Of a stretch of 64,000 nt of DNA, positions 1 to 12,561 are shown piece by piece. This DNA comes from Spodoptera frugiperda. Its lineage: Eukaryota > Arthropoda > Insecta > Lepidoptera > Noctuidae. The stretch is taken from assembly GCF_023101765.2 (NCBI RefSeq), contig NC_064239.1:1550001-1614000 (forward strand), written 5' to 3'. Position 1 is the stretch's first letter; each line of letters opens with the position of its first letter. A program made the position numbers and the translations under genes. Below the pieces are notes generated by a model, which saw nothing but the letters and a program-made list of their open reading frames with translations, was not told the DNA's origin and ran no database searches.

Positions 1-2429
1 ATAGACGCATGACGTATGTCTCATCCCGACAATAATCCTTTTATAGTTCCATACATCCTAAGGCAACGCATAAACCTTGAAAAAATCTCCGAAATTCACA
101 TAATAATAATGGACTTTATTACCTAGGCACTATAGTCTTTTTTCGGGTACTGAGTCTAAACGAATTGCTCGTATCTTCCCATTTTATAGACATTCTGCTT
201 GTCTTGTGTTTTAGAAGAAAGGTTAATTGAATTCAAGTTTTATTGTGCCTCTAACTGACTATAAAAAAAAAACTTTACGTGGACTCAGTGGAAGGGACTT
301 GATTAAAACAAATGAATTACTATTCATTCTTGCTGAACTTCTTAGCTTTGACTGTTAGAAATAAATTATTGTTGTGACTTTGCTGTCTCTTCGACTTTTG
401 ATTCAGCTCACTGTTGGATATGTTCGTTTTTTTTTAGTTGTTCGATATTTAAAACTACGGACGAGATTCGTAGATGCGGAGGTGGCCATTACATAATACC
501 ACATACCAATGCTACACGTTAATATTAATACGAAACATGAATATAATAAAATAAAGATAAAACTAAAGTATATGCTAACTCCTTACATTCAGATTTTTCA
601 TGTTGATAGATAACTTTTTTAAACAAAGTCGCGGGATAATGAACCGTTACTTTAAAAACATACATAATCGTATATACAAACGTAACAATAAAAGTTCATG
701 ATTAAGAAACAACTACAAAAACATTAGCACAAACAATCGCATTTCCTTAATCAACCTTCGTATCTAATCTCCGAACAAAATGCAAGGACACTATAAACTT
801 GTAACTTTGTATCGACGAAATAGAAATAGTACGTGTAGCGATTTAATTTTTGTTATTGCCCAAAATGCTTCCAATTTCCAAAGTGTAATTTCTGAGAGGT
901 CAATACTGAAATCGACAGCAGACGTCGAGGAGTTTAAGTAAGTGGTAAAGAGTAGTTTGTAAGTGACAGGCTTTGAGCGTTTTGTATCAGATTCAAAATA
1001 TTTATTTACAACAAACAACATAGGTATGTACAGAATGGTGTTACAAAATAATTACATACTGGTTGCTGTTTTGTCTTGAGGCGTACAAATATTTTTGAAA
1101 ATAAAATATCAATGTTGAAAATTTTATAGAAAATACTTTGAGGCTTTTTTTTGCGTGTAGCAACTCCTTTATTCTTGAAGTAGTGTTACGTTAATGGTAG
1201 AGACTCATTTACCCTTTTTTGGTAACGGGAAACCTTCAAAAAGCTGTTCACAATTCTTACCTTATGGTTGGTTGGTTCTAATTTAAATAATACTATACCC
1301 ATTGCCATAATCAGTAAGCCAAACTGCTAACATTTCCTGAAAAATATAAACACCTTATAATACTTCTTTCCAAAAGTACCTTTTTTAACAATCTCTACAG
1401 ATATTCATATAAACATGTGTAATTTAAGTCGCTTCTGCCCAAAACTTAGACCACAGGCTTAATTGGTTTCATTTTCGAGTGAACAGGTCCGGTCCGGCGT
1501 GACACGGCGGACTTCCGACTTCTAACACGGCAAGCACCATCAATGCCAATTATGGACCTTATTCCCTTGTTATAAAGATTATATGGATGTAAGTTAATGA
1601 TTCTGACCGATATGAATGACCTTGTATGGGTTGTGTTTGATTTTTTCATCGCTTTGTTTTTTGTTACGGTGATTAAAGATTTGATTGTTAGTCAATTGAG
1701 TTATTATTCATGAACTTCCAAGTCTCACCAGAGAAAGAAAAGTCTAAGGTTCGAATATGGATTCTGCAAAGAACAAAAATGTGTGAAAACATACGATTGG
1801 CTTTGGTTTTTGATTTAATAAAAAAATAAAAGTTTCAACCATTCTTCTTCATTCAATCTAATACATCATTACCTTTGACACAAAGTAATCCAGTTAAAAT
1901 ATTACCCAAAGAAAGTAATCAAGATTACCTTCGCATTAAGTCTTCAATTCTTCACACGAAACAAACTAATCCAAACCTAGCTACTCAAGTAATAAAGTTC
2001 ATAATTATATAATTCTCAAGTTTCATCAGAATGCATTGAAGTAAAACAATGTTTTGACTTGTGATCTCAAAGGACTTCAAATGTAGCTAATCATTAAAAA
2101 GTGTAGCCATTCATTTGAAACAAAGCCTTGTAGCCATCAATATTAATCATAGTTTTATTTGACAAGATGTCTAATGAATTTTATTTAGTAGAAATTGGGC
2201 TTGGCTTTAAGAAATATTTGTTTGACTTACGAACTGAGAAGGACACCTTGAAAAGTTTTGTTGTCTGATAAGGTAGGTCTGCCCAGTGCCAATACTAAGC
2301 TTAGATTACTGTAGTAACTAATATCACGTTTTTATTATTCAATATCCTTAAGTGTGTGAGAGCCATGCTTTTTCACAAATGAGCGTGATACCACGACCTC
2401 ACAGAAAACCTACGTGAAACAATAGTGAT
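1..2429. other. AT-rich non-coding DNA
   Basis: No gene, promoter or recognisable repeat stands out. The listed short minus-strand frames lack splice context or familiar motifs. It probably lies inside or upstream of the CELF gene. Confidence 0.5.
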
Positions 2430-2627
2430 GTTACCGGAGGCCCAATTCCTCCTCCCCGATTTTCCCAATACCCGATTCCCTAACAACCCTTAAAATCCTA
2501 ACCCCCAAAAGGCCGGTAACGCAGTTGTATCGCCCCTAGCTTTTCGGGCGTCCATCGGCGGCGGTGTTTCCTTACCATCAGGTGATCCGTCGGCTCGTTT
2601 ACTGGCTTATACCATAAAAAAAGCTTT
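2430..2627 (+). repeat. 3' tail of a lepidopteran non-LTR retrotransposon
   Basis: CCCAAAAGGCCGGTAACGCA...GGCGGTGTTTCCTTACCATCAGGTGATCCG...CATAAAAAAA shares the GGCCGG.AACGCA and CTTACCATCAGGT words with the tail at 62990-63130. It ends in a short A-rich tail. Confidence 0.7.
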
Positions 2628-3197
2628 GATTACTGTATAAACCAATATCACTACAAGGATACAGCAACATCTATAATTTTTATGTCGTGGTCATGTTAAA
2701 TCAATCAGCCAATACAGTTTACTCACACTCACACAATTATCGACAACGTTGCTCTACTAATTTCAAACCACGACAAGGGCTCATATTCATAGCCCCACGG
2801 TAGTTGCGCATGACGATTGCTGTTTAAAAAGAAATAACATATTACAACAAATAACATTATTTGATAATTATCAATGTATTTTGATAATTATGAATATAAA
2901 GTCTATTTATCTACTCAAACTATTAGAAAACAAGGCAAGACAATGTCAAGGTCACCTAAATGCGCTTGAATATAGCTCACAGTAAAGGCCAGTGTATCAT
3001 AATACCTTATCTTTATAGCTGTCAATCAACGTATTGTGAGTCAAAGAAATAACTTCTGGACTCGAATAGATATTAAAATATTTATGTAAACATGTCTAGG
3101 TACACATATATTATTACGATGTGTATCCAAAATAGACACTTTATTGATATTTGACTTTATGAATATTTAATTAAATTTTCATTCATTGTTTTACTAA

Positions 3198-3345
3198 CCG
3201 GAGCTGCGGACTACATAGCGGGTTTACTGGGGTTTCGGCTCGAAAAGCAGGAGTAGGAACGGAGTGGTTTATAGTCAGTATGAGTCTGACACTCCCTCTC
3301 GCCTTACTCAAGGCGGGAACAGTCATTGGATGACCTTCCCACCTC
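3198..3345 (-). repeat. Short interspersed repeat family A, copy 1
   Basis: This is a reverse copy of a ~135-bp consensus. The signature words are GCCTTGGGCGAGGCGAGAGG, GTGTCAGACTCTTACTGACT, CCGTTCCTACTCCTGCTTT and GGCAGTCCGCAGCTCCGGA. No coding capacity or obvious Pol III boxes. I recall it as very common in noctuid DNA but do not know a name. Confidence 0.8.
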
Positions 3346-6185
3346 AAAAAAAAGCAAAAGAAAGGCAATATACTTATCAGTATGCTACCATACTATATGT
3401 CGTTACCAAAACAAAACATGTCCATTGTCCATAATACCTTTGTTATGATTGAATTTACAAGCTTCATGGTTTGGTAATTATTATCCAGATTTATTACATT
3501 TAATGTATTATGGACATATTTTGTCTAGTTCTTCTTCAGTAGTAGTTCTAGTTTCTCGCGACAATTATTCAGCTAATCTTATAGATACTATAAAGAAGGT
3601 TCCTTAATTACTTATCTATAGAAGAAATATCCCTTTTTTCTCAAATTTTAGCGTAGAAAAACGTTTGAAAAGTCCAAACGTCCAGTGCTGTAAGACGTCG
3701 TACATTTCTCGGTAGTACTATTGAGCTAATTTTCTTTGGCTTCCCTTCACTGACTGCATTTTAAAGGTCTTCTGGCACCTTCCACATTTTTCCTTTAAAA
3801 TTTCTAAGGAACCAATGGTATTTTTTATTCGTCTTTTTAATGCAATTGGAATTAAGGATGAGACGATTTTCAGAAAGAGTATGATTTAAATATATAGAAT
3901 TGTTTAATGTTGGTTAGTTATTGATTAAAAAACTGCAACTTGGAAACTTAATTGCAATTGATTGCTGTTTCGTTTATTATAGGTTATGCCCCGAATAGCA
4001 TAACACGAAAGCATTTTAGTATCTTTACAATTCCATTTTTTTATCACTGATCTCATTAAACAAATAAAATCTTTGCACAACTTAGTTTCCAAATACTTGT
4101 ATCATTAACTCAACATTTCCTCAACTCTACATACAGACACACACACACACAAAGTTGTTCAAACATTCATCAATTCTCAGTACAGTTTACAACAAATTCC
4201 AAACTAAATCGTTTGCCGTCTTACACTCACTAAACGCTATTAACCACGTACAGGTAAAATTACATAAATCGCATTGACGCGTTACCATGGCAACCTCTCA
4301 GGAGCCCGGTAAACCGAAATTAATCCGTCCGTATGAGCGTAGAGGCGAACTTAATTAGCATCTCTGGTTGTGACTATAGTAGCGAGCGCGATGATTAGAC
4401 GCGATAGATGTGGGCTCCTGATTATAAGTGTCTTATCTGACGAAATAATGAACTAGGCTGTTTGGGCCTGCGGTGAAGTGTACTGATTGTTTTGGTTTAA
4501 ACTGTAGTTCAGTTGTTGGTCTTGGGTACGTACTTGATCAGTTTGCAATAGTTTTGTTTGCTCACATCTGATGATTGGGAGTTGCGTAACAGTTCGAAGG
4601 ATTTCGATCGTAGAATTAAATTGATGTTTCTCTAGACTGTGTACTGATGTAAATAGTGTACTATGTTAGAAATCAGATTGCAACTTTTATACACTGTTTA
4701 AAACTATTTAATTAATCCCGTTACAGATCTCATTAACTATTTTAACTCAAAGGCAAATAATTTAATCGATTACACACTCATTAAAAAGTGTAAATTATTT
4801 CGTAATCAAACTCAAAGACTTAATTTTAAAACGCTACAGTGCGTTTAGGAATAGTGCATAGCTATACACACACACGATACAAAAAAAAGATCTATCTACA
4901 ACAGTTCTCTTAATAAGATCCTAGTCCTTACACCAGTTTATACCATTTTCACCTGAGCATTAAAGCGCCCTCTATCACATAGCCTGCAGCCATCCCAAAT
5001 CTTAACGAGATATTAGAGAAATCAATAGCACTTTCCAGAACCTTCCATACACTACATCGGCTAATTCCAAACGCGGTCCAATGATTGGTATAAGCGCTCT
5101 TTACGAACTATCTTCTGCTATGGGTTTTGATCTGCAAAACTCACTTCTAATCCAATTAGCAGAGGTATTATTGTGGTGTGAATGAGGAGTCGGAGCGGGC
5201 TTAACGAATGTGAATCAAGAGATTTAGATATTCACTTTAGTTGTCAAAAGGTAAACTAGGATTTTGGTGTTTTGACTCCTCTGCACGGTTTGGGAGTTTT
5301 AATGAGGTTCGTGGAGACAGTTTTGAGGTAGCGTGAAACTATTTAGAAATGCTGAAAAATAGCATTAATGTTTTGATGTGGATGGTCTATTTTTGCTTAA
5401 ATGCGTGTTTCAAATAAATACCTAATTCGTTTCTTGAACTCGAAATAAAGTCGTCTATCTACTACTACTTTCTTTGAGTGAGAACATAACCTTGTAGATA
5501 GCGTAGTTCATTTATTCATGAATTCCCACAAAATTCCACAAATAAATAACTCACACATAGGCTTGCACCAAAACAAAACAACATATAAGTACAAGAGACA
5601 CAAACAAAGAAAAAGGTTCATAAAGTGAATGCGTTATAAAAGTGTCGTGGCCCCATTTTGAGCCACCAAAATATAGTGAGACTAAAATAAAAAATACATC
5701 TTTCCCAGCTCTTACCGACGGGCATAAAATGTAACTTTTATAATAAAAAACTACTCTCCTAAGTAGGTACATAGTTAAATTTTTACGGTCTGATCGTTCA
5801 ATGAAATTTAAGTGAAAGGAAAAATTGTGTAACAAAGTTAATTGACACTTTTTGGAAAATAATAAATTGTTTGTTTTCAAGGTCTCTTCCAAAGGTGGCG
5901 TGAAATTTTCTAGCTTGCTCGTTATAATGATGAAGGCATTTTATCGTCTCGAGAAATAGATTTAGACTTGGTCTTTACTAAAAGACAAAGGTACAAGGCG
6001 GTTTAGAGTAAAAAGTATAGCTATGTATATATAGTTAGTTTTAACCTGGTTGGTATTATTTACTGCCAAAAAGCAACGGTTTTTCTCGTGCTATGACTAA
6101 AGCTTAATGAAGAAAATTTTTCCGTATGGGATTGACTTCAAGGTTCATTGAAGCCTAGAAGTTCACTACTTAAAAATCACAAGAC
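3346..6185. other. Non-coding DNA with one X-box block
   Basis: AT-rich, with a short ACACAC run at 4137. The only distinctive part is 4255-4420 around the RFX site. Minus-strand open frame 5551-5892 looks incidental. Confidence 0.5.
4281..4294. promoter_or_regulatory. RFX X-box (GTTACCATGGCAAC)
   Basis: Near-perfect palindromic RFX-factor site, inside a GC-balanced unique block (4255-4420) that stands out from the AT-rich surroundings. Confidence 0.45.
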
Positions 6186-6291
6186 TGTACGGTTGGTGCG
6201 GTGGCTGGTGCGCACCGTGTAATGGGTTCGATTTCCGCACGGAGCAACTCTTTGTGTAATGCATAAATTGTTGTTTCTGGTTTGGGTTTCG
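6186..6291 (+). repeat. tRNA-derived SINE type 2
   Basis: TACGGTTGGTGCGGTGGCTGG is followed by a B box GGGTTCGATTTCCGCAC and GGAGCAACTCTTTGTGT. A second copy with a perfect B box is at 57664-57783 in reverse. It lies about 370 bp upstream of the TATA-initiator promoter. Confidence 0.75.
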
Positions 6292-6663
6292 GGTGGGACA
6301 GGAGAAAAAACCTAGACTCTCTACCTGTCTCATGTTTCTTTTAAGTACCTATATATTTACTATTCCAAGTTTATAGACAGACGTTGCGTGCTAAACACAT
6401 AACACTAATATTTACCAACACTACAAGAGATTTGTAACTAAAAATACGAATTTACGAGTAACACTCGGTTTCGTCACTAAAATACTACATCGCGGCCCAT
6501 TTCGTCAATTAAATAGTTTTAATGAAATCACGAAAGTTGTGCGGCGTATAAAGGCGAGCACACACTCGGTTCGGGACTTACTTTCGTGAACATATTAATT
6601 TATCTTTATTTTAATATAACGCTCATTCAGCATGTGTGCACAATGCTGAAATTGCTTCCCAGT

Positions 6664-6700
6664 TATAAAATATGGCGACGCAGTGTCTTGTCTTCAGTTT
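6664..6700 (+). promoter_or_regulatory. TATA-box plus TCAGT initiator core promoter
   Basis: TATAAAA occupies 6664-6670 and an arthropod initiator TCAGTTT occupies 6694-6700, with the predicted start base A at 6696. The spacing from the first T of the TATA box to that A is 32 bases, which is the canonical distance. A second initiator-like TTCAGTTC follows at about 6703. A downstream exon with a good splice donor follows (see 6696-6850). The motif pair is seen in the sequence; promoter activity is inferred. Confidence 0.6.
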
Positions 6701-6714
6701 GCTTCAGTTCGGCG

Positions 6715-6747
6715 ATGACTAAGTTTTATTTATTGTTTACAGAGTAG
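6715..6747 (+). other. Upstream ORF in the putative first exon
   Basis: This ORF of ten codons plus TAG starts 19 bases after the predicted transcription start. It could damp translation from the ATG at 6835. It is minor and depends on the exon being real. Confidence 0.3.
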
Positions 6748-6834
6748 GTGTTTTAAATTGTGTTGTAATAAGAGTTTGTGTTTGAAGATTGAGTAAGAAG
6801 TCTGTGTATTTGTTTTGTGTGTTTACATTTTATA

Positions 6835-6850
6835 ATGTATCTGGTGGAAG
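6835..6850 (+). CDS. bru3: Candidate five-codon N-terminus for an RRM1-less CELF isoform
   Basis: The codons are ATG TAT CTG GTG GAA followed by G, then the donor. The start is bounded by an upstream in-frame TGA at 6790. The phase fits the exon at 44402 and not the frame of the exon at 23287. The ORF is very short, so confidence rests on the promoter, the donor and the phase match together. Confidence 0.38.
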
Positions 6851-8057
6851 GTGAATAATACATGGGTATTAACATTAGTTGCTAACAAGTAATTAATCTT
6901 AAAATGGAGATAAAGTTCCTTATCCTATTATTTGGTAACTTTACCAATCATTAACTGCCGCACCCAGAGACATTTAAAGATTATTTAAACTATTACGACT
7001 TTGTATCGAAAACTAAGCTGAGGAATGGGTTAAGTAACCATTAAATGACCCTGAATACGGCAGTAAGTCACTTAATTTTTAGATCATTATCATCGATATT
7101 CTTTTAATAAATTACTCATTATTTCCTTAGGAATGATTCAGTAAATCACTCATTATTAGCCTCGGAAAGGAATAGCCTATAAAACTTTATAAAAATACCT
7201 CAATAGCCTTAGCAGAGAAAGTTTCCACTTCAGTGAAAATCCTTCGTAAACTGAATGAAATTAAAACGGATTCAATCTCATTAGCTCTCAGCTTATTTAG
7301 TAGCTAGAAAACTACGCCATTCATCATCCTATTTTAGTTACAAGAAGGATGTCGTTTTATAATGAAAAGATTGAAAAATTCCAGTTTTGGTATTACAAAT
7401 CAGAATATTAGTATTGATATTGGTAGTTATTACTTATATAATTAAATACACTGGTTCTGTTTCAATGTATTAATAGAATGTAGTTATGGATTAGCATTTA
7501 TAATTGAGTTATTGGGGCCCGGGGTCCGAATACAGGCTTATTTCTTTCCACTTACGTAAAACTAACTAATTTCTTAAAAACAAACATCCTCGCTCCAATA
7601 CCCACCTACATTGATAAGAACATTGAAACCTAACAGTATAGATATATACTTTCAAATTTAAAAAGTAACTCGCTTGGAACAGGTAGATACATTAAACATT
7701 TTAACGGTCCACCGTAAAGCAATAAAGAATGGAACAATGGCCCAGAGACCAACTATAAAATATAATTACCAGAATGCTTGCCAACAGAAAAATCGTGTCA
7801 ACACTGGAATTCTATTGTGTACTCTATTTTTATACTGTATAGAGTTTTTAATTGAAAATAACACGGATTTTAAAAACGTGTGTTAAAATTGTTACAGATA
7901 AAAATCTCGTTGAAATATGTAGAAGTTTGTGAGAATGTATTCGTATGAATATATGTTTGTAAAAATACTAAACAGATCTGAATAAGATTTGATATAGATA
8001 CATTACAGATATAACTGATTAAGCTACTTTTCTTTACTCTATTTTGGACGGAAAAAT

Positions 8058-8188
8058 CATCCAATGATTCTCTTGCCCTGGGTGAGGCGTTAGAGTGTCA
8101 GACTCTAAAGGATTAAAAACCACCTCGATCCTACTCCTGCTTTGAGCCGGAGCCTCAATAAACCTTTAAGTAGGTTGTCCGCAGCTCT
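8058..8188 (+). repeat. Family A repeat, copy 2
   Basis: Forward copy with GTGTCAGACTCTA, CCTACTCCTGCTTTGAGCCGG and GTCCGCAGCTCT. Diverged in the middle. Confidence 0.75.
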
Positions 8189-8854
8189 TGTCAGAAAGCT
8201 ACTTTTACCCTGAATTCGCGAGAGAGAAATTTGCTAAGAGAAGTTAATAATAATAATTTACAACGCACAAAATAAATGTTGGCCGATTATTTTGATTTCA
8301 AGGTCATGAAGTTCCAGATTTCATCCTTGGGTAAAGCTTACTAGCTCACTAAAAGAAATAGAAAATCACTTCAAGGAACTCGAAGAGAATTAGATTAAAA
8401 CACTTATAATTGAGACTCTTATTAATTAACTTTGAAGCTTAAACATAATAGGCAATATGTCTAGAATTAGCTTAAATTCCAACTAATTCAGTCCAATTAG
8501 TAATTATTTAACACGTAGTTGAAGTCGGTACATGATTAACTTGAAGATTTTAACATTGTGATAATACGGTAATGATTCAATTATTGCTGTTAACAACATT
8601 ACGGTCGTGTGTTTAATAATAGTTGGTCACGTGATTGTTATTCGTAGCACATTATAATGTAGTTACTTTATTCGAATAAAGTATAGAAATATTATCAGAT
8701 TTTTTTTTATCAAACGTGTATTTTCTTCAAAGGTTGCACTTTTCAAAAAAAAAACTCGATTAAAATGATGATGGTATTTAAATATGTAGCCATATCGACT
8801 GCATTTTTTTCGACTGGAAACAAAAACAATGTGATATTTTGCATGACTGAAAAA

Positions 8855-8910
8855 TCCTGGCTTACAATGCAGTGTGGGAGATTGTGGCGCGCTTGTCCCT
8901 AAAATGGCTG
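8855..8910 (-). repeat. Possible diverged fragment of the same dispersed family
   Basis: CCTGGCTTACA...GTGGCGCGCTTGTCCC resembles the right part of the fragment at 59752. It is short and diverged. Confidence 0.35.
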
Positions 8911-10406
8911 AAAAATCTAACCCAAAATTTGACTTCAGTCAGGCTTCAAAAACAGGAAAGAATATCAAATTACACCTTAGATCAACTCTTCCTAACATAC
9001 TAAACACAACACACCTACTCACAAAAACCTTGACAAAATTAAATCTAACAAGCATGAAGCACCAACAACTTTTCAAAGAAAAAGCACGTCGCGATCTGAT
9101 TGGCCCACATCAAGGCCCTAACTTGACAGAACGAAGATAAGCGAAAAAATATCTCTAAGTACATAGGCACCTACCGTCGATCATCACAGCTTGTTAAAAG
9201 TTGGCCTAGTCTGTCAGAAAAAGTTTTAATGGCCAGCAGATAGGCAAACACGATCAAAGAAATGTTCAAATGTTTATTTGTAAATATAAAGGTGTGCCAG
9301 TTTACGTAACGAAGTTTATTTAGAAAAAAAAAAGATGTTAGAAATGTTACCTCTGAATATTTCCTCTGGAACTTATGTATTTAGTGTTGGTGATTTGTGA
9401 ATTATATATCTTTTATTGATGATACCTAAGGCCTTGGCATTTTGAAAAGCCAAAGCTAAGTGCACAAAGGCATTATACTACTTAACTCTTAATGAAGCGA
9501 GACTGTGGTTTATTTATTAGATTTTACCTTTAAAGTAACAAATCATTATCATTAATATTCCAGAACAAAATAAAATCAACTTCAAATAAAAACGAATCCC
9601 AAAACAACAATAAAATATAAGACACATAGCTCACAATTGGATAACTCCAATGTTCCAGCCATCTTGAAATAGGTTCCTCCTTAGCTCCATTTATTTATTC
9701 CCTAATCAACTTCCTACAATCTCCTTACAACAATCCCCTATGTTCCTAATTCACAAACGTCACTCTCAAGGACCTAAGGGTCAATTAAATGTACCTTAAA
9801 TTAGATCCGACTGAGTTACGTTTTCCGTTTTTTTCCTTACCGATATTAAAAGGGAGTTTTCTGTATATAAATCCCGTCTCTGAGTAATGTCAGCCATTAC
9901 TCTAGCAGGCCTTCTTTCTTTACGTGGGGATGCGTTTTATTAAAATTTATAAACATAATTCTGTAGTGTCGGTCGGTTATCGCGTGCGGCTTTGGGTTAA
10001 GGAAAACTGGTTGTAATGTGCGATGTGTAATGATAAGCTTGAGTAGTGACAGGTTGGTTGAATTGATACTTCTTTAAGCAGTTTAATTGGTCTTTAATTT
10101 GATGTAGCATTTTTGTAAAAGGTTATTCCAGTTAAGCTTTTTGATTTAAGTGCGATCCGAGGTTTGGTTTTCGTTTAAGTACCTAAATAATGTATACTGA
10201 TAAAAAATATGAATGTCCTAATTTGCGTTTGATGCGATTCCTTAATAATAAAGTTAACATTAGTTTCCTTTCAAAACGAAAATCTTTGGTACAACCAAAA
10301 CAGTAATCAATTAAAAAACCATGTCACAACCCAAAATCCAAAAACCCTTCCCCGAACACCAAAAACAAATTGATATACGGTCCAAACCCCACATAAGAGC
10401 TAATCA

Positions 10407-10697
10407 TTCACAATTGTAACCCTTTACAGACAAATAGAATGTACCATCTTCGTAGATATCAGGCATTCTGGTCTGAGTGACCAACATCTGCGGCCACCTG
10501 TTAGACGCTGCCAGCATCGCAATGAGCTGTGTATCTGCATTCGGAATGATATACGATCTGAAGACATGTTGCAAGACATGCTCTGTCGTTGGGACGCGTG
10601 CCGCGATTATTTTAGTGGCGCGGTTTTAACTGTTTTCAGTTTTTGTTGGTTTGATCTATTGGGGGTTTGTTTGAGTGGGTGTTATGATCTAGATTAT
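10407..10697. other. Unassigned block open on both strands, possible exon or old element
   Basis: A ~200-bp block of raised GC is open on the minus strand for 73 codons (10407-10625). It reads, for example, PNADTQLIAMLAASNRWPQM and ...MPDIYEDGTFYLS ahead of a donor-like GTAAAG. It is also open on the + strand from a good acceptor (CCCTTTACAG at 10429) to a stop at 10698. The minus peptide looks more protein-like. There is no convincing acceptor on the minus strand and no donor on the plus strand. I do not recognise either peptide. Confidence 0.35.
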
Positions 10698-10774
10698 TAA
10701 TTTAAAGATTTGATTTTGGAATAGATAGTTGTAAGGTTAAAAAAAAAAGATAATAATAGTTTATTTTTTGGAAG

Positions 10775-10902
10775 AAAATCATCCAGTATCTGGTCGCCTC
10801 GAGCGAAGCAAGGAGTTTCAGACTGTTACTGACTAAAAACCACGCTGTTCCTACTCTTGCTTTTCGCGCCGGTAAATCCGCTAGGTAGTTTGCAGCTCCG
10901 GA
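10775..10902 (+). repeat. Family A repeat, copy 3
   Basis: Forward copy from AAAATCATCCAG to GCAGCTCCGGA, containing TTACTGACTAAAAACCAC. Confidence 0.8.
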
Positions 10903-12239
10903 TCGGATCGGAGCGGCTCCATCTGTGGAGGTCTGATAGCTCTTCAAAGCACCAATATAATTTTAAATTAATACTATAAACAAATCAGACGTAGGTATAT
11001 ATTTTTGTCTTAAAAACTTTAATGACTGAAAACTCACCCTTCTCAGTTTCTTGAAAATCGTGACTTAAACATTAAAGTTGCTTTTACTTTAAAACAAAAT
11101 ATTACAACCTATCTTTGCATATATTATTCTCGTCACTACTGTTCTAAAGAGGAACACAGTAACCTATTTCCGCGGTCGTTCCCACTCGTAAGGTCATAAC
11201 TGACACTCTTTATGACTATGTTTTCTTTGTACATCATCGCTAAATGCACGTACTGAGTTCTTATTGTGTCGCTGTTTTGGTATTTTTTTTTTTTGTAATT
11301 TATACAGTGTGATTATAATTAAAGTTATACAGGTGAAAATAAGTTGTTTAAGTAATTTTGGGTTAATGAGGCTATTCAAAATGTGTTTCGTTGTCATAAG
11401 TAAAGAAAAAAGAAAGATACATAGTTTAACACACTAAAGGCTGTGTTGTGCACACTAAAGTTTATACGTGACTAAAAAACAAAACAACTAAATAAACACA
11501 TAAATAATAAACAGTTTTCCAAGTTTCCATGTACCATAATATAGAGCGTAAAATAATACATGCATTTTTTCTTTTCATAAAGAAAAACTAAAGCTTTTTA
11601 AAAATGTTCGACAAGAAAATATTTAATGCAACTACTCGTATTTACCTATTGTAAAACAGAAACTCCATGTAACGCGAGTATTCTGAAAATTTTACTTGTC
11701 TGCTTGTGGAGGTAAATTCTGATAAAATACCTATTGTAAAGGAAGCATTGCAGGAACTCGCAACAAAGTAAAAAACTATCTTATTGATACGATTCCTATA
11801 AAACGGAGTTTCAGTTTCAATGCAATAAATTCATAGAAATTTGTTTCATTGTGTTGTATCTACTACACACAATTTCATATGATAATTCTCTCCACAAAAA
11901 CTAACCCGTTAATTTCAGAGAAACCTCCAGCATTACACAAAATAAAGCCTCCGGTGAGAACCCCGTTATCCCCGTATATATTAATATTGGCAAACGACAA
12001 CTTGACAACCTTCCAAAAAATATATGTACTCGTGTGTATATCGTATCGTTTGTTTTTCTACCCAACCTGAAAACCTACGTTACAAGAAGGTAGGACAGGG
12101 GTAGAATCATATAAATAAAATTCCTAAAGAATGAATCAAGTTTACTTCTTATTATATTTCTTCAGGAAGTCTATAAATAACAAGGAGATAAAAACAAAAG
12201 GTCCAGCAGACTGACAACGTAAATAATGCGTTATCAGTA
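10903..12239. other. AT-rich DNA upstream of the CpG-rich promoter
   Basis: No features seen. Composition changes abruptly at about 12240. Confidence 0.5.
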
Positions 12240-12561
12240 CACACGGAAGTCTGAAGGGCCGGACACGCGCGCTCGAACCTCCGATACGGACGAAGACACG
12301 ATGATTTATTTAAAGCAACGCGGAGATCTCTTATCTGCCACCTAGCGTTATCTTATTGCGTGTTTCCTAAATAATTAATGCAATATAGGGCATCGATTGT
12401 GAGGTGACGGGCGGGCGCGGGGCGGGGACAGGAGCGCGGGGGTGCGCGCGGCGCACGCACGCGATTGGCTGTCAAGCCTGCGTGAGTGCGTACCTCCCCG
12501 CGTGCGTATGCCTTCGCCCGCCCGTGTTCAGTCTTCTTGTGAACTCCGTGCGAGACAGACG
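12240..12561 (+). promoter_or_regulatory. CpG-rich initiator + DPE promoter
   Basis: A block of about 400 bp is strongly GC- and CpG-rich against AT-rich surroundings. It contains an exact initiator TCAGTC at 12528-12533 (start base A at 12530). AGACG lies at 12557-12561, which is +28 to +32 from that A and fits the downstream promoter element consensus RGWYV exactly. There is no TATA box at -30, as expected for an initiator-DPE promoter. An exon with a coding start and splice donor follows. Activity is inferred. Confidence 0.6.

Larger units (their letters stand above)
6696..6850 (+). other. bru3: Putative alternative first exon of the CELF gene
   Basis: The exon would run from the initiator A to the donor GGAAG|GTGAAT. 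It contains a 10-codon upstream ORF (6715-6747), then an in-frame stop at 6790. After that comes an ATG at 6835 that opens five codons (MYLVE) and a phase-1 G. Joined to the phase-1 acceptor at 44402, this gives Glu-Asp-Arg-Lys ahead of LFVGM, the same Glu-Asp-Arg-Lys junction I recall in vertebrate CELF4. The product would be a CELF protein without RRM1. If it splices to 23287 instead, the short ORF goes out of frame and acts as an upstream ORF. The splicing is inferred and not proven. Confidence 0.45.
6851..10406. other. Presumed intronic DNA
   Basis: Besides family A copy 2 and the fragment at 8855, nothing is recognisable. A weak TATATAA/TCAGCC pair at 9864/9890 has short spacing (28) and a poor initiator. 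Confidence 0.45.

Noticed and set aside
5551..5892. 113-codon minus-strand ORF
   Set aside because: No recognisable domain, no promoter or splice context, ordinary AT-rich intronic composition.
9864..9895. TATATAA with TCAGCC downstream
   Set aside because: Spacing is only 28 and the initiator misses the T at +3; no exon with a good donor was evident.
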